From Porphyra umbilicalis (taxonomy: Eukaryota; Rhodophyta; Bangiophyceae; Bangiales; Bangiaceae), in assembly GCA_002049455.2 (NCBI GenBank), contig KV918851.1:124001-188000 (forward strand): a DNA stretch of 64,000 nucleotides, given 5' to 3'. Shown here piece by piece: positions 30,147 through 42,792 of the stretch (position 1 is its first letter; every line of letters begins with the position of its first letter). Made by a program: the position numbers and the translations under genes. The notes under the pieces are model-generated. The model made no database searches. It was not told the DNA's origin and worked only from the letters and a program-made list of their open reading frames with translations.

Positions 30147-32610
30147 TATGTTGCCATATTGTCGAAGGGAATAACGGAACGGGGGCACCTTTCCTATTGG
30201 CATGTGACGGTGACGGTGTTGCTGGGCGAGGGCGGTGGTTTGCGGGGCACGAGGTGCTGGGGGGGGGGATGAGGGAGGAGGGGGGAGGGGGGATGGGGGG
30301 GAGCGGTGTGGTGGCACTGCAGCGGACGCGGCGCTCGAGTCACCGGCCATGAAGGGCCGAGTCGACCACTCCACGACCGGGGGCGGAGGTGGGGATGGGG
30401 AAAGCAAGCCGCCCATTAACGAAAAGGCAGACGATTGTGGCCAGTCGCGGGAGGGGGGGGGGCAAGGGACCCAGAGGTCGGGAGGGGCGGCGGACCAGGG
30501 GGCGGCGGGGGGGCAAGTGCGGATGTGAGTCCACAGCGGTCGCATGCGGAGGAGCGGTGCGGAATGGCAGGAAAACCCGAGGCGGGCACCTACCTGGGGG
30601 GAGAGGAGGCGCCGGTGGTAGTGTGACTTGCCGTCGATGACGTTGGGGGCAAGACAAAGGGAGGCAGCAGTCGATGCGGGGGTCGCACAACTGGTGGAGG
30701 CCGTCGACTCGCCGCTGCAATCACCTCCGTTTGGGCGGGCAAGTCAAACGGAACAGCACCCAGAACCCTGGGCTCTGATTGGTTCGATCAACAGAGCTGT
30801 CTCAACTGACCTCAATCTACACGCTGATTGGAGAAGACACAGCGGCCAGATTGCGCAAAAAGCGCGCACTTTCCGTCAGCCGCCGTCCCGCCTTGGACGT
30901 GACCCAAGTCACCTTACGTCCTTCCTGACGCGTCCTCTGCCGCCCCACCACGCCCCCCCCCTCGCCGCCTTCCGCCCCACCACGCCCCCCCCTCGCCGCC
31001 TTCCGCCCCCCTGTGGTCCTCCACCCCCCCCTCCCCCCCTCCCCCCCTCCCCCCCCCCCACATCGGCCCTCCGCCGTTTTGCACGCAGCTACCGCCGTGG
31101 CGTCTCCGACTCTTGACCGCCACCACCCCTCAACTCTTCTTCTGGTGCTGCGTCCCCCCCCACCCCCCCTCTCCCCCCCTGCAAACCGTGCGCTCGTTCT
31201 ATATTCTTAATCTTCTGAGAGCCGCATGCCCCTTTTTATTGTACCTGCCTACCCCCCCCCCGTCTCGCACCTCCGCGTACCCACCGCCACCCTGGCCAAG
31301 GCCGATTACCTCACCACCCCCGCTCCGCGGAGCTTGTCCACCGCTGCCCGCACGTCCCCAATCCCCTGTTGCTTTCAGTCGACGCGAACGTCACTCTAGG
31401 GGTGCAGAGCGCGTCGGACACGCCGCCCACCAGCCCGGTCACTGCCAGCGTGTCGCAAGGGAAGGGAATTTACGACGCCACAGTATAGACAAAAGCTGTG
31501 ACAGGATTACGCTGTTTTCGTTATTCACTGCCCAACAATGTACAATCGGCCTGTTTCACTGGCACCCCTCTCAGCCGGCCCAGAGGTCACCTTGTCGGGC
31601 CCCCCTCCAGTGCACCGTGCAGGCAGTCTACTGTACGCCGAGGCCGGATGCACGAGGGTGACGCCGGCCAAATCGCAGGCGGCAGCTAGGGACCGCTGCG
31701 AGGTGGGGGCGATTCGATGATACGATTGGGTCTCGATCGTATGCAAAATTTGGACGGCCAGCAGCCGCCGGGAGGCTGGCCCGAAACCGGCCAGAATGGT
31801 CGGCAGCGGGCCGCCTGCGTCATCACGGTTGCCCGTGTGCATCATCACGCGCTGTGATTTAGAAGGAGCATCGTCGGGAATGTGTACCACTGTACTTGGG
31901 CGTACTGACCAGTACAGCGTGTCGCATTTCAGATTGAGGTGAAATGGGCCCAGTACACATATTCGCGGGGTTACTTGCCTCGTTTCCCCACAGTGTTCTT
32001 CCAAACTAGTACATCAGCGATTATTCTTGTTTTAAGACGTGCATGTACTGTGACACTGGCCAGTGATGCCTTTGGGAGGGGGGGTGGTTATCATACACCC
32101 CCCCCTCAAGGGCTCTGTGGGGGCCCTGTCCTGACGAAATGCAAATGCACAGGACTTGAAGCGTAGCCGACCATTCCACTGCAACGTACTCAACCCTGAA
32201 GCACCTGCGCGACGCACCTGCGTCTCGCGACGTACACCGACCCCAAGGAGATACGTGACGTGCTCAGAAGCGCTCTTATGCGGCACAGTGGACAGGCCAC
32301 GTTACCTCCTCCCAATGCTATACGTTGCTGCTTGATATCCATTTTACAGGGCCTTCAGGCGCCTTCTGGGATAGGCTCCAGGTCGCTCCTGGGGCTCTCA
32401 CGCCCCCCCCCCCCCCCCCCCACCCCCCGCCCCCAGCCATCCCCGCGAGCTCCCTCCCGGTGCCCCGCACCAACGCCTGCGCTCGCTTCTTCTCGATGCC
32501 CCACCCAGACACAACCCCCACGAGAAACAAACAAACAAACAAAAGAAGACAAAGCAGGCAAAGCAAGACGATAGCCAGGACAAACACACATACAGAGAAC
32601 TCAAACCAGA
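30147..32610. other. Low-complexity G- and C-run tract, no gene supported
   Basis: G-run tracts (30240-30510), C-run tracts (30940-31060, 31140-31180) and a long C run at 32400 alternate with unique sequence. Frames are Pro/Arg or Gly/Arg-rich and lack family motifs. Duplicated ccgccccaccacgcccccccctcgccgc-type words occur at 30940 and 30975. Confidence 0.5.
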
Positions 32611-33009
32611 CTAAGAAGACGCGCTGTCGGCGTCTCCCAGGGAAAAGGGTGAGTCCGACTCCATACTGCCGTCACCCGTCGGGCGGCTCCCCTGCGACCG
32701 ACGGCGCGTCCAAAGCGCTTTCTTTGGACGCCGGATCTCAATGTCATCCTCCTCCTCCCCGGAGGAAAAGGGGTGGCGAGGCATGGGACTGGGGATGCGC
32801 CCGGTACCGGCACCAAGACGCCGCGGCACGAAAGGCGCATCCGAAGCGCCGCCGCCGCCGCTCGGCCACCCCGAGGCACCGTGCGGGCCAACCACGCCAA
32901 CGAGCCGCCCTCCCTCATAGCCCCCATAGCCGCCGTTGCCACCACATGCGTCCCCCCCACCACAATCACCGCCGCCGCCGCCGCCACCGGTGTCCCCCTC
33001 GCCACCATG

Positions 33010-33042
<33 letters not shown>

Positions 33043-36000
33043 ATCCCCCTCGCCACCATCACCACCGCCGCCGCCGCCGCCGCCGCCGGCATCCCCCCCC
33101 CACCATCACCGCCGCCGCCGCCGTTGCCACCACCGGAATCCCCCCCCCACCGTCACCGCCGCCGCCCCCACCGCCACCCCCCCGCCGTCCCCACCATCCG
33201 CCCCTCCCCCTCCACGAGCCCCGTCACCGTCTTCGCTGTCGTCCACGTCCATGACGACGTTGGATGCGATCTGGTCCGCCACCCACTCTTGTGCAAAGAC
33301 GCGCAACGAGTCGAGCTCCTCGGTAGTGACGGCGGAGTCGACGACCGTGTGGTCGTCAACGCTGACGTCGATAGAGAACTTTGCGCTCGGTACCCCGGGG
33401 TGCTCAGCGATGGTCGCTCTGTCCGCACTGTCTTTGTTTGTCTTGCAGACCTTGGCCCAGAAGTCACCGCACTCGTCCACATTCACGTCCAAGTACGCCA
33501 GCTCCTTCGCCCACACCACCCTGGCCGACTTGATGACGCCACCATGCAAGAACGTGTGCATGTGCTTTCCGTCCACATCTTCGGCCAAGTCGCCAGCATC
33601 GTCACGGGGGCGCTTCGCTCTCACGCGCTCCTTGTGCTTGGCCATCTTGCGGCTCTTGGGTACAATCGGCCCAGCCGCGGTCGACGTGTACGCCGCCTCC
33701 AGCATGATGCGAATCTGCTTGTCCAAGTACGAGAACAAAAAGAGAAAACGAACAGGCCAGCACAGAAAGCAAAGACAGTAGCAAAGACAGTAGGCACGAA
33801 ACAGTCCAATAGCAGGAAGCAAGTAGCAAGCAGCGAACAGCAGCACAAACACGACAAGTGCAAACGGGCGGCAAGCAGCAGGCACCAGTACAACGAAGTC
33901 AACGGGAAACGAGCAGCAGCACAAACACGACAAGTGCAAACGGCAAAAAGCAGCAGGCACCAACACAAAGCAGTCAAGGGGCAACCAACAGCACCACAAA
34001 CACGACAAGTGCAAATGGCAGCAAGGAGAAGGCACCAACACAAAGTAGTCAAATGGCAGCAAGCAGCAGGCACCAACACAAAGTAGTCAAAGGGCAACGA
34101 GCAGCAGCACAAACACGACAAGTGCAAACGGCAGAAAGCAGCAGGCACCAACACAAAGCAGTCAAGGGGCAACCAACAGCAGCACAAACACGACAGGTGC
34201 AAACGGACGACACAGTCCCAGGGCAACCAAAAGCAGCAGAAACACGACGAGTGCAAATGGCAGCAAGGAGAAGGCACCAACACAAAGTAGTCAAATGGCA
34301 ACGAGCAGCAGCACAAGCACGACAAGTGCAAACGGCGGCAAGCAGCAGGCACCAGTACAAAGCAGTCAACGGGCAACGAGCAGCAGCACAACCACGACAA
34401 GTGCAAACGGCGGCAAGCAGCCAGCACCAACACAAAGCAGTCCAAAGGCAGCAAGTAGCAAGCAGCAGACAGCAAGGACCAGCGGTGAAGCAGCAGACAG
34501 CAAGGACCAGCGGTGAAGCACAGCACGGCCGACCATTCGTACAGTCAGTATACATCCCGAGCACCGAACGTCCGCAATGCAAGCCAGTTGAAATGAGCCG
34601 TGCCAGTCCGCGACATCACAAGAGCACCAACCACGCGCATCTCTCACTGCCATTCACTCACACAACACAAGACACACCACACCACATGTCACCCGCACCT
34701 TGCTGAGAACGAAAGCGAGAGTAGTAAGGCTGACTGTCACGATTGCATCACTCTCTTCTCCGTCAGGAAAGGCGAACTGGTCGGCGTCCCCCCCACAGTG
34801 GCTGACGGCCGCCAAGTATGCCATCAGCACGCCGCGCCTCCCCACCGACTCCATCAAGTAACTCCTCCCTTTCAGGAAGCGGCCCGCCTCCGCCTTGGTC
34901 CCGTCGTAGCCCGTGGCTTCAGCCCACGCCCGCACGATAACCTCCTTGAGGTTGTAGTGGACGTTGTTGAGCGCCTTGCCGAGCCACGGCTTCAGCTTCT
35001 TTGGCGACGGCTTACTGCCGTCGCTCTTGGCTGGCACCATAAACTCCTCCTTGAGCAGCGTCTGCGCATCCGCCTGGCCGACCTTGCCCACCCGCATGAC
35101 CACCGACTCGAAAAACGTGATGCGACCGTTCAGGGAGTGGAAGACGTCGTCGGCACAGTCCGGCGCCAAGAAGAGGGTGTGCAGCTTCGTGATGAGGTAG
35201 CTGCGCAACGACTGGATCCGCGGCTTGCGGATGCCGCACTCGGTGGACTCGGACTCAGCGCCGCCCTCACCCTTGGCGGCCGCGACTCGCCGACCACTTT
35301 GGCGGCGGCGGACACCGCACGTCTTGGCTGCGGGCTGCCGGGGCACGACGACAATCTCATCTTCGTCGTCGGAGGCGGCCGCGGCCGCGGTCGCCACCTT
35401 GTACTCGTCCACTCGGAGGCGCTTCTTCGCGGGAAAGTCGACCTTGTCGACGTCGACGTCAGAATCGGCGCCGGCGTCGGCGTCGGCATTGACTTCTGCG
35501 TCCGCGGCACCGACGCCGGCGCCGACACCGGCGCCGACGTCGACAGCGGCCGCCTTAGACTGAGCCTTGGGGTTGGCGGATAGCGCGGCCACCGCCCCCG
35601 CCACTGCCGCAATCGCCTCGTTCACTTTTCGCGTCTCTAGGGCGGACACGTAGGAGTTGTGCGCCGCGATTTGGGAGCACAGAAGAGTGTTGGAAGTGGC
35701 GGGGTCCCAAGCCGGCGGCGCGACGGGGACGTCCACCCCGTCCACCTGCCACGCGAGCTCCCCAGACGCGGCAGCTGCCGCGGCCGCCATCAACTGCGCT
35801 TGCGTGCGCTTGAGACGCTTAGCAGAAGGAGGAACAATGGCTGGTGCCGACTTCGATATCCGCAGAGGTAGTGGCTGCCCCCCGGTTCCTTTCTTCACCA
35901 GATTGCCTCTGCCATTCGACGCAGAGGCAGCGGCCCCCGAAACGAGCTCCGATGCAGCAGCGGCAGCACCCCCTGGAACCGACTTGCGGCCTTGCCAAAG

Positions 36001-36999
36001 GAAGGTGAGGCTGGTCTGGCTGTAGGTACACACAGGAAACTCACAGTAAAGCAATCAAGTACCAGCTCATCAGCACAAGAAAAGAAGAGCAAGAGCGGTG
36101 CAAGCACGCTTTCCGTGTCAGTACATGAGAGCGCGCCACAGAGTACACACTGGCGCACACCTCACATGGACAGTAAAGCTCTGACTCGGGCCACGGCTCC
36201 CAGGACCCGCCTACTACAGTACAAAGCACAGGCGCAGGCGCGGTACGTACATTTTCTCGATACCACTTGAAATGACTCGATTCTTGTTCCGTGCAGACGA
36301 AGCCGCGGCCGTCGCTGGTCGGCCAATGCCGACATTGCAGGCCACGTCGCCGGCCGCAGCACCGCCGGTGTCCGCCGCCGTGTCCGCCACGACGGCTCAC
36401 CGAGAGCCACCCCCAGGCACAGTCGGTCTCCCTATCGGCGGCACGCCGGTAGTGACAACGGCATCTGGGCCACCGCCGGTGTTGGTTGTCTCGGCCACCG
36501 TCGCCGCCACCGGTACCACCGCCACAGGTGCCGCCGACTTGGGGGTGTCCGTCAGTGTAGACGGTGTCGCAGGGCGTGCCGGTGCGGCTGCACCGCCCGC
36601 ACCGCCCTCTGTCACCACGCCCGACGCCGTCCTCGCCACGTCACTCATCGGGCGCAAACGCCGAAAACGTGGATGACCACCGCCTGCCATCTCTGTAGAG
36701 GGGCAGGCGTGACGAGGAGTGAACCCAGGCGAAGTCTCGGGCTCGGGGGCGGGGGCGGCAAGGGTGGCGCGGGCGGCAAGGGTGGCGGGGGCGGGGGGAG
36801 GCGCGGTGGTGGCAGCGGCCGCCACGGTAGAGACCAGAACGACGTCGTCGTCCGTAGACGGCGACGTGGCCGCGTGCGCCAACGGCGCGCGACGCCGCCG
36901 ACCATCAGCGGCAGCCGACAGGGCAGTTTCTGCCACCTCTGGGGCCAGTACGTGGCCAACGGAGACCAGGAGGCGGCCGAGGAATGGCCCGACAGACAT
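32611..36999 (-). CDS. Unrecognised three-exon gene, divergent partner of transposase
   Basis: I read minus-strand exons 36999..36251, 36019..34699 and 33717..32611. Introns have GTACGT and GTGCGG donors, CAG or AAG acceptors, and keep the frame. Exon 1 holds an in-frame TGA at 36399..36397. Exon 2 has a basic KRLKRTQAQL patch, SDVDVDKVDFPAKKRLRVDE, and a globular block LRSYLITKLHTLFLAPDCAD. Exon 3 has KHKERVRAKRPRDD, KELAYLDVNVDECGDFW and an SGEEEDDIEI tail ending TGA-free at 32611, but only if the frame shifts through two 9-G runs (33093-33101, 33140-33148). No family was recognised. It lies head-to-head with the Plavaka-like transposase, so it may be that element's second gene, or an independent nuclear protein. 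Confidence 0.55.
33850..34500. repeat. 75 bp minisatellite inside an intron
   Basis: Units such as gcagcaggcaccaacacaaa, gcagtcaaggggcaaccaac and agcagcacaaacacgacaag repeat about eight times with deletions. The array lies within the second intron (33718-34698) of the minus-strand gene. It is open on both strands, giving Gln/Ser/Thr-rich or Cys/Leu-rich frames that are probably untranslated. Confidence 0.8.
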
Positions 37000-37908
37000 C
37001 CTGCTCTGTCAGCGGTCAGAAGAAGGCGCGTAAACGGCACCAAGACACAGTAAAAACACCAGGGAGGGGCGTGCGGGCAGGAGGTCCGGGTGGGGCGGGG
37101 GGGGGGGCGGGTTAGGTTGGGACGGTCGACTTGGCCGGCTTGGGAGCCGACTTCGGGGCAGGCGGTATCAGGGACGGGTTGACCGGTGGCGCAGGTGGGC
37201 GGTGGAGCGGTGGTGGAGGAGGGTACTGGTGCTGAGAGCAGCAACTGGGGCACCACGGTTGGTAACGTACCAGAGCGGGGCAAGGTCCTCACTTTTGAAG
37301 CCCACGGGAGTGGTGCGAGGGACAGCGGGTGCTAGGGGCAGAGAACAGGCGTCAGACTGGTCAAGGACCGGCCGAGCCACTACCGGGCCACACGGCCCCG
37401 CTGGTCGTGCGCGGGCCAAGCCGCGGGCCAAGTCAGGCATGAGCCAAGCGCATGCCCCTCACACGCTCGCGAGGCCACCCTCGCTGGGCGAATCGCTGCT
37501 GTTCAGCACAAAAACGATGGTCTGTACTGACCGCGACGCGGTACACTTGGACATGTGACCAGATATGTACTCTGACACACCGAAGAAATGAAATCTCCTC
37601 TCGCGCGCGGGGGTCTCCACAGCTGCCACACAGAGCACGCAGAGAGTGTCGGCTTGGCGAGCGATTTGACAGGAGACATATGATCTGACAGCCCTGTCAC
37701 CCACCATGAAGTTCTGGGGGGCTACTTTTAGGAGGCTACTTACTGACAAGCGCCTGATTGAAGATGATTGTACTGCGACCTTGACGGTGTCTCTTGAATC
37801 AGTACTGGTCAGTGCGTGGTACACGCTCGTTCCTTCCGACACCGACCAGACGCCTCTGTCTGGGTTTTCCATTCCGAGACCGACTGCTCGTGTGTGTCTG
37901 AGACTGAC
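37000..37908. other. Divergent intergenic region
   Basis: It lies between the two divergent genes and should hold both promoters. Several GTACTG/CAGTAC words occur (37520-37815). No TATA box can be assigned confidently. Confidence 0.4.
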
Positions 37909-40900
37909 ATGAGTTTTTTGTGTCGGGTACCAGGCTGCGGCCGTCTGCTCAAGACGGCCCTGGGTGAGCAGAGGCACGTGACCGTCGTTCATGCCCGTGA
38001 CGCCCCCAGCAACTCGGCACCGTCCCTTCGGACCTACTGCGTTGAGTCTGACGACGGTCCCGTAGCTACGGCAGCTGCAGTGGCGAGAGATGTGCATGCT
38101 CCTACCCCTGGCCTGGATGGGACCGACCCAGGTGGGACCAACCTTGGTGGGATGGGTGTGCACGTGGTCGAGCTAGAGGCGCCCATTTTCCTGGATCTAT
38201 CTCGTACACTGACGGCACATCCGCCATCGCCTCGCCGAGGTCGTACCCGACGGCGAGCACCATCCGAGCGCACCAAGCAGGTGCGCCGTGCTCAATGCAA
38301 CCGAAGCCGCCGAGGGCGTGGAATCCGGCGCGTAGCGAGTGGGGCGCACGACGACGACAGCAGCTCTACAGGGGACTGGGGGTCCGGCGCGTGTGCTGCG
38401 CGTCGTGGTCGCGGTTATGCGGCTGGTAGGGGCACAGGAGACGATGGTACGTGTGGTGGGGACGTTGATGGGGGGGATATGGGTGGCGTGAGTGGTGGAG
38501 ACCCTGGCAAGAGGGCCGACAGGGCGCTTTGTGATGATGTTTTTGAGCACTACGAACGCTTTGGGGATGTGAGGAAGGTGACAGATGCTTTTCCACCACT
38601 TGGGGAGAAGGAGGGCAGAAGGGGCGGCGGTCGCGGTCGTGGCCGTCGGTCCGGTGGTGGGGCGCCGTGGACGAATGAGGCGCTGTGGCACGTCTTCGAA
38701 CGGGCATGTACCGGTGGAGGGGGAGGCGTTTGTCTGACGCAGAAGCAGTTGCGAAAGCTGTACAGGTACACCAAGGTCGTCGAACAGGGTACGAACGCCA
38801 CCATCAAGCCGTTCTCCGATACCTTCAAGACAGTTGACCGGTTTATCGCCTCGGTGCGCCGCTTCAAACGGGCGCTCATCGCCCCGCTCAAGTGGAAGAA
38901 GGCGTCCATGAAGATTGACGGCAAGGTGTACAGTGTCTGCTTCCGCGACGCGCTGGACGCTATCCGGAGCGAGGTCGCCAACACCCAGCACGGGGACTTG
39001 TACTGGGGACCCGACACCACTGACGACTCTGTCCCTGATACTGTACTACGAGGCGCATGGGACGGGGAGATGTACAAGGAGCAGCTCTACCACGTGCAGG
39101 GTACCACGAGGCAAGGCACGCGAGTACTTGGCCTGCACCTTTACTCGGACTCTACGGTTCTCAGTAGTAGCGGCGCAGTGTCGGCCTACCCGCTACGGAT
39201 GCGGATCGTCAACAATATTAACAAGGAGGTGCGGTGGGTGACGCTGGCCTACATCCCCCAAGTTGAGTCCAAGTTCCTCGAGACGCGCAAAGGGCACGAG
39301 GTGCGCGCAGAGCTGCTGCAGCGGATTTTACATCTCGTCTTCCGCACGTGCATGGTGGCAAGCCACCGCGGGGTGTGGCTACAAGTGCCCGGTGGTGGCA
39401 GCGTGCGCGTCTCCCCGCGGGTGCTCCTGTATGTTTGTTACCAGCCGGAGGAGCGTGCGATCATGTGCCTGAAAGGATCTGGGTGCTTCTTTCCGTGCAC
39501 GCCGTGTATGGTGGAGCGAAACAACTCGTGCACTGCGGCGGGTGCCGCTGCACCGAGTCGTGACGTCGAAGCTACCGTCAAGTCGCAGCTCCGTAACGCG
39601 ACGATGGGTACCTTCTGGGGGGCTGCATCTCGGAGAGCAGAGGTTGAGATGGAGCATAGCGTCAACAGTGTGGTACCTGCCCTGGCCGCCTGGGCCGGAC
39701 TTGGAAACGGACCGCGGATGCTTTATCGCTTGCCTGGGTTTGACCGCCTGCACGTACGTTCGCTTGCTCTCTAATTCACGGTGGCTCCCCCGTGCGAGTC
39801 CCCTCTTCGTCCATGATGGGCCATCATGATGATGGTGTGCATCGCCACCCTTGGCTCCACTCGACGTTTTTTATCCTGTTTGGGCACCGGACATACTGCT
39901 GAGAACGGCTCATCGCACGGCGCCGCTCCGTATCTTCGTTGTGCTTCTTACCTGGATTTTTCTTACACACTTTCACACACACGCAAACGCAAGCACGCAG
40001 GTGATGGACTCGGGCATCAACAGAAAAGTGGCCAACAAAGTACCCTTGTACCTGCGCCAAGTTGCTGGTGCGAGCGGCCGCACGCGGTTTGACACTGCGG
40101 CCAACGCAGAGCGGGCAATGAACTTGCGCTTTAAGTACGCATCACGCAGGCTACGGGTGCCGCATATCCATCCAGGGTACGTGATATGTGGAAGGTCCGC
40201 GGGGCGGCGGGGCGGGGGGTGCTCGAGTGGTGTGGGCGGTGCTCGTGTTGTGTGGGTGCTATCAAAGCTCTGACACAACGGGAGCCACAGCCTCATTCGC
40301 TGATTCGTATCTCGTGTTTTCTCAGTACCGCAGGTACTTTGCACAAGAAGAAAAGAAGCAAGCAACGATGACCGGTAGCGAGCACCGGCGTGCTCTGCCC
40401 TTTCTTCCTTTCGCGGTGGTTGGTGTGGCCGGCTCGGACGGGGATGGCGTGGATCACAGTACACTCACACTGGCGATCTGCGAGCTGGTCCATGTGACCA
40501 ACGAGCTCTTCTCGGCGCGGTGTACTGGCGGCGGCATAACGCTAGCAGAGGCGGAGGTGCTGACGACAAAGGCCCTCAAGTGGGTGGTGGACCACTACCA
40601 GCCAGTACTTGGCCCGTCACACACTACCAAGCTTCACCGTATGGCTGCCCACTTGCTCGATGAGTTTCGGCTGCGGGGCAACCTCTACGATGGCAACACG
40701 GCGTACAATGAAACGCTACACAAGGCGGTGAAAAAGGCGTACAACTTGACCAACCACAGGAGAGACCAGTTCATTGAGCAGCTGATCTTGGTGGAGCAGG
40801 TCTCCCGCATCCTTCTCGATGATGGCGCCGATGAGCCGCCGTCCGCGACATCATCCGAAGTGTCGTCGGATCCCGAGTACGACAGCCAGAGTAGCGACGC

Positions 40901-41567
40901 GCGCCAGCGGCGGCGGCGTCGGCGGCGGCGGAGGGGGGCGCGGCGGCGGCGGTACACGAAACAGTACACGATCGTACACCTGGCACACATCCACGGTCTG
41001 CCTGGGCTGGGTACTGCGCTCGGGGTAAGTGACAGTACGACGCTGGGGTGTGTCAAGTCATTGTACTACGGCGATCCCGCCCGCCCGCGACGCGGGAGGA
41101 TGTCGCACACTGTGCGAGCGGCTCAGAGCTTCCACGGCGCACCGTGGTTTGACTGGGTGCGCTACCGGGGGCCAGGCGGGGAGCTTCGGGTTGGCCAAGC
41201 CGCGCTAGTCACTCAGGCGAGGTCAAGCGCGTGGGCGCGCCTCGTCGTACGGCGTGCTGAGAGTGCACCGACAACCGAGGGTTGCGTGCTCACAAAGTAC
41301 GGGTGTGAGCGATTGCAGTGGAGTGTGCCGGCCGACGCGGACGCGGCACGCCTCGACGCCGTCGAGGCCAAGGACATCGTGCGCTGGTTGTCGGTAGAGT
41401 ACGATTGGGAAGACCTCTGCGAGCGTCACGGCGCGACAGTCATGCCCGACAAGGTGCCCAAGACGACGGCTGAGCTCCGTGCGGCGCGCTTCTTTGTCAA
41501 CGCGTTCGTGTCAGAGCGTGCACGGGATGAGGGCGATTGGGAGGAGGGAGAATGCGAGAGCGAGTGA
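37909..41567 (+). CDS. Plavaka/CACTA-like transposase, three exons
   Basis: Exons 37909..39753, 40001..40176 and 40334..41567 join in frame. Intron 1 has GTACGT..GCAG and intron 2 GTACGT..CGCAG; they restore FDRLH/VMDSGINRK and HIHPG/YFAQEEKK. The start is the ATG opening MSFLCRVPGCGRLLKTALGE, a C2H2-like zinc finger. A basic disordered region follows, then LGLHLYSDSTVLSSSGAVSA and YPLRMRIVNNINKE (Plavaka pattern LYSD.T.L...G...A.P....NI.K), FFPCTPCMVER, LPGFDRLHVMD, and HRMAAHLLDEFRLRGNLYDG with NETLHKAVKKAYNLTNHRRD. These are the hallmarks of Plavaka-type CACTA-related transposases. No stop interrupts it, so it could be functional. An RRRRRRRGARRRR tract may act as a nuclear signal. Confidence 0.82.
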
Positions 41568-42792
41568 ACGTCGTCGTCTTCTTTCTGTTTTTGCACCGCG
41601 TGGCCCCACGTGCAGGCCGGCCCGTTTGTAGTGCGACTGTATAACCTGTAGTGTGAATGTATAACCTCATTCACCTAGCCCCTTTCACCAGCGAGAAAGA
41701 CTCGGTGCGTGCGGCTCATGCGCAAGCAGCCCAAGGAACCTGTGCGGATCGACGTGCTTCTCAATCGAGGCCGCCGATGCGGCACGCACAGAGGCGCTTC
41801 AAGTGGAGGTGTGACTAGTCAGTCCATCACCGAGCCTGCGGTGATAAGTGCTGCGTTGGGGAGAGGTCCAGCGGTCCAGCGATGCCCGCCGAGATTGATC
41901 CTTGACCAGTGGGTGGCAGCTTGCTTCCAAGTCGCGTGAGGGAGACCGCTCCGCGGTTCAAGTGGTCCTTGCGGCCTCGATTTGCCTGGGTTTTGATCGA
42001 CTTGTAGCCTGCTTCAGAGGTGGGCTACAAGACGTGAAATCCGGTCGCCGTCTCGAGCCGTCTCGAGCCGTCTCGAGTACGTGACATGCAGACTTGTAGC
42101 CCACGTTTCGGCCGCCCTGGCACAGGCCGGGCTGCGGCCGGGCTCCATTTTGGGCTCCGGGCCTCCGTTTTGGCCCCACAGTACGGAAATCGGGCCCCAG
42201 TACGCCCCAGTACCCCCCAAGTAGGGTGGTACACTTTCCCGACGATTTCCTGCCTCCCTGTGACGCAACATTCGTGCACGTCTGGGTGTCGCCGCTGCAG
42301 GGTGGACCGCTCTTTGGCTGGGGTGTTGGTGTCCTCCACCCCATCGTCAGCGTCGTGAGACGCCGAGGCAGGCCCGCGGGTGTCGCCGTGTCGAGCTGTA
42401 CCGCCTGGAGAGGCACGGCCAGCCAGGGTGGGTTTGAGTCGTTTTTGTTCGGTTGCTTGCGTTTGCCCGCGTTGCTGCTGGGTGTGTGGGTGCGGATTCC
42501 TCTCCCGCCCTCCCGTGCGTTTGTACGGTACCGCCTCCTCTGCTCCGTCGTGACATTACGTCCCACGGTCTTGTCAATCCCTGCCGACTTCCCACTGGTC
42601 TTCGCCGCGACCCCGTCGTCCTCTCTCTCTCTCTACATGCTCTTCATCCTCACTCCTTTTCTTCTACCCCCCCTCCCCTTCTCCCCCTCAACTACACTCG
42701 TACCCTACCCCTCACTTCCACGCCCCTCCTCTGGTCACCTGTTCTCCACCCCCCCGTATCCTTCCCACCCTCTCCGTCCCCCCCAAACTACC
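41568..42792. other. No gene; short inverted repeat only
   Basis: Downstream of the transposase, GTAGTGCGACTGTATAACC and GTAGTGTGAATGTATAACC form a direct repeat (41628-41670). This could be a CACTA-type subterminal or terminal repeat read from the right end. No matching left end was found. The rest is unique sequence up to the Hog gene. Confidence 0.45.
42020..42104. repeat. 12 bp inverted repeat around a triple CCGTCTCGAG
   Basis: GTGGGCTACAAG (42020-42031) pairs with CTTGTAGCCCAC (42093-42104). Between them GCCGTCTCGA is repeated three times in tandem (42048-42077). Confidence 0.75.

Noticed and set aside
32325-33254. 309-codon His/Pro/Arg-rich plus frame
   Set aside because: CCG/CAC repeat shadow of the minus-strand gene.
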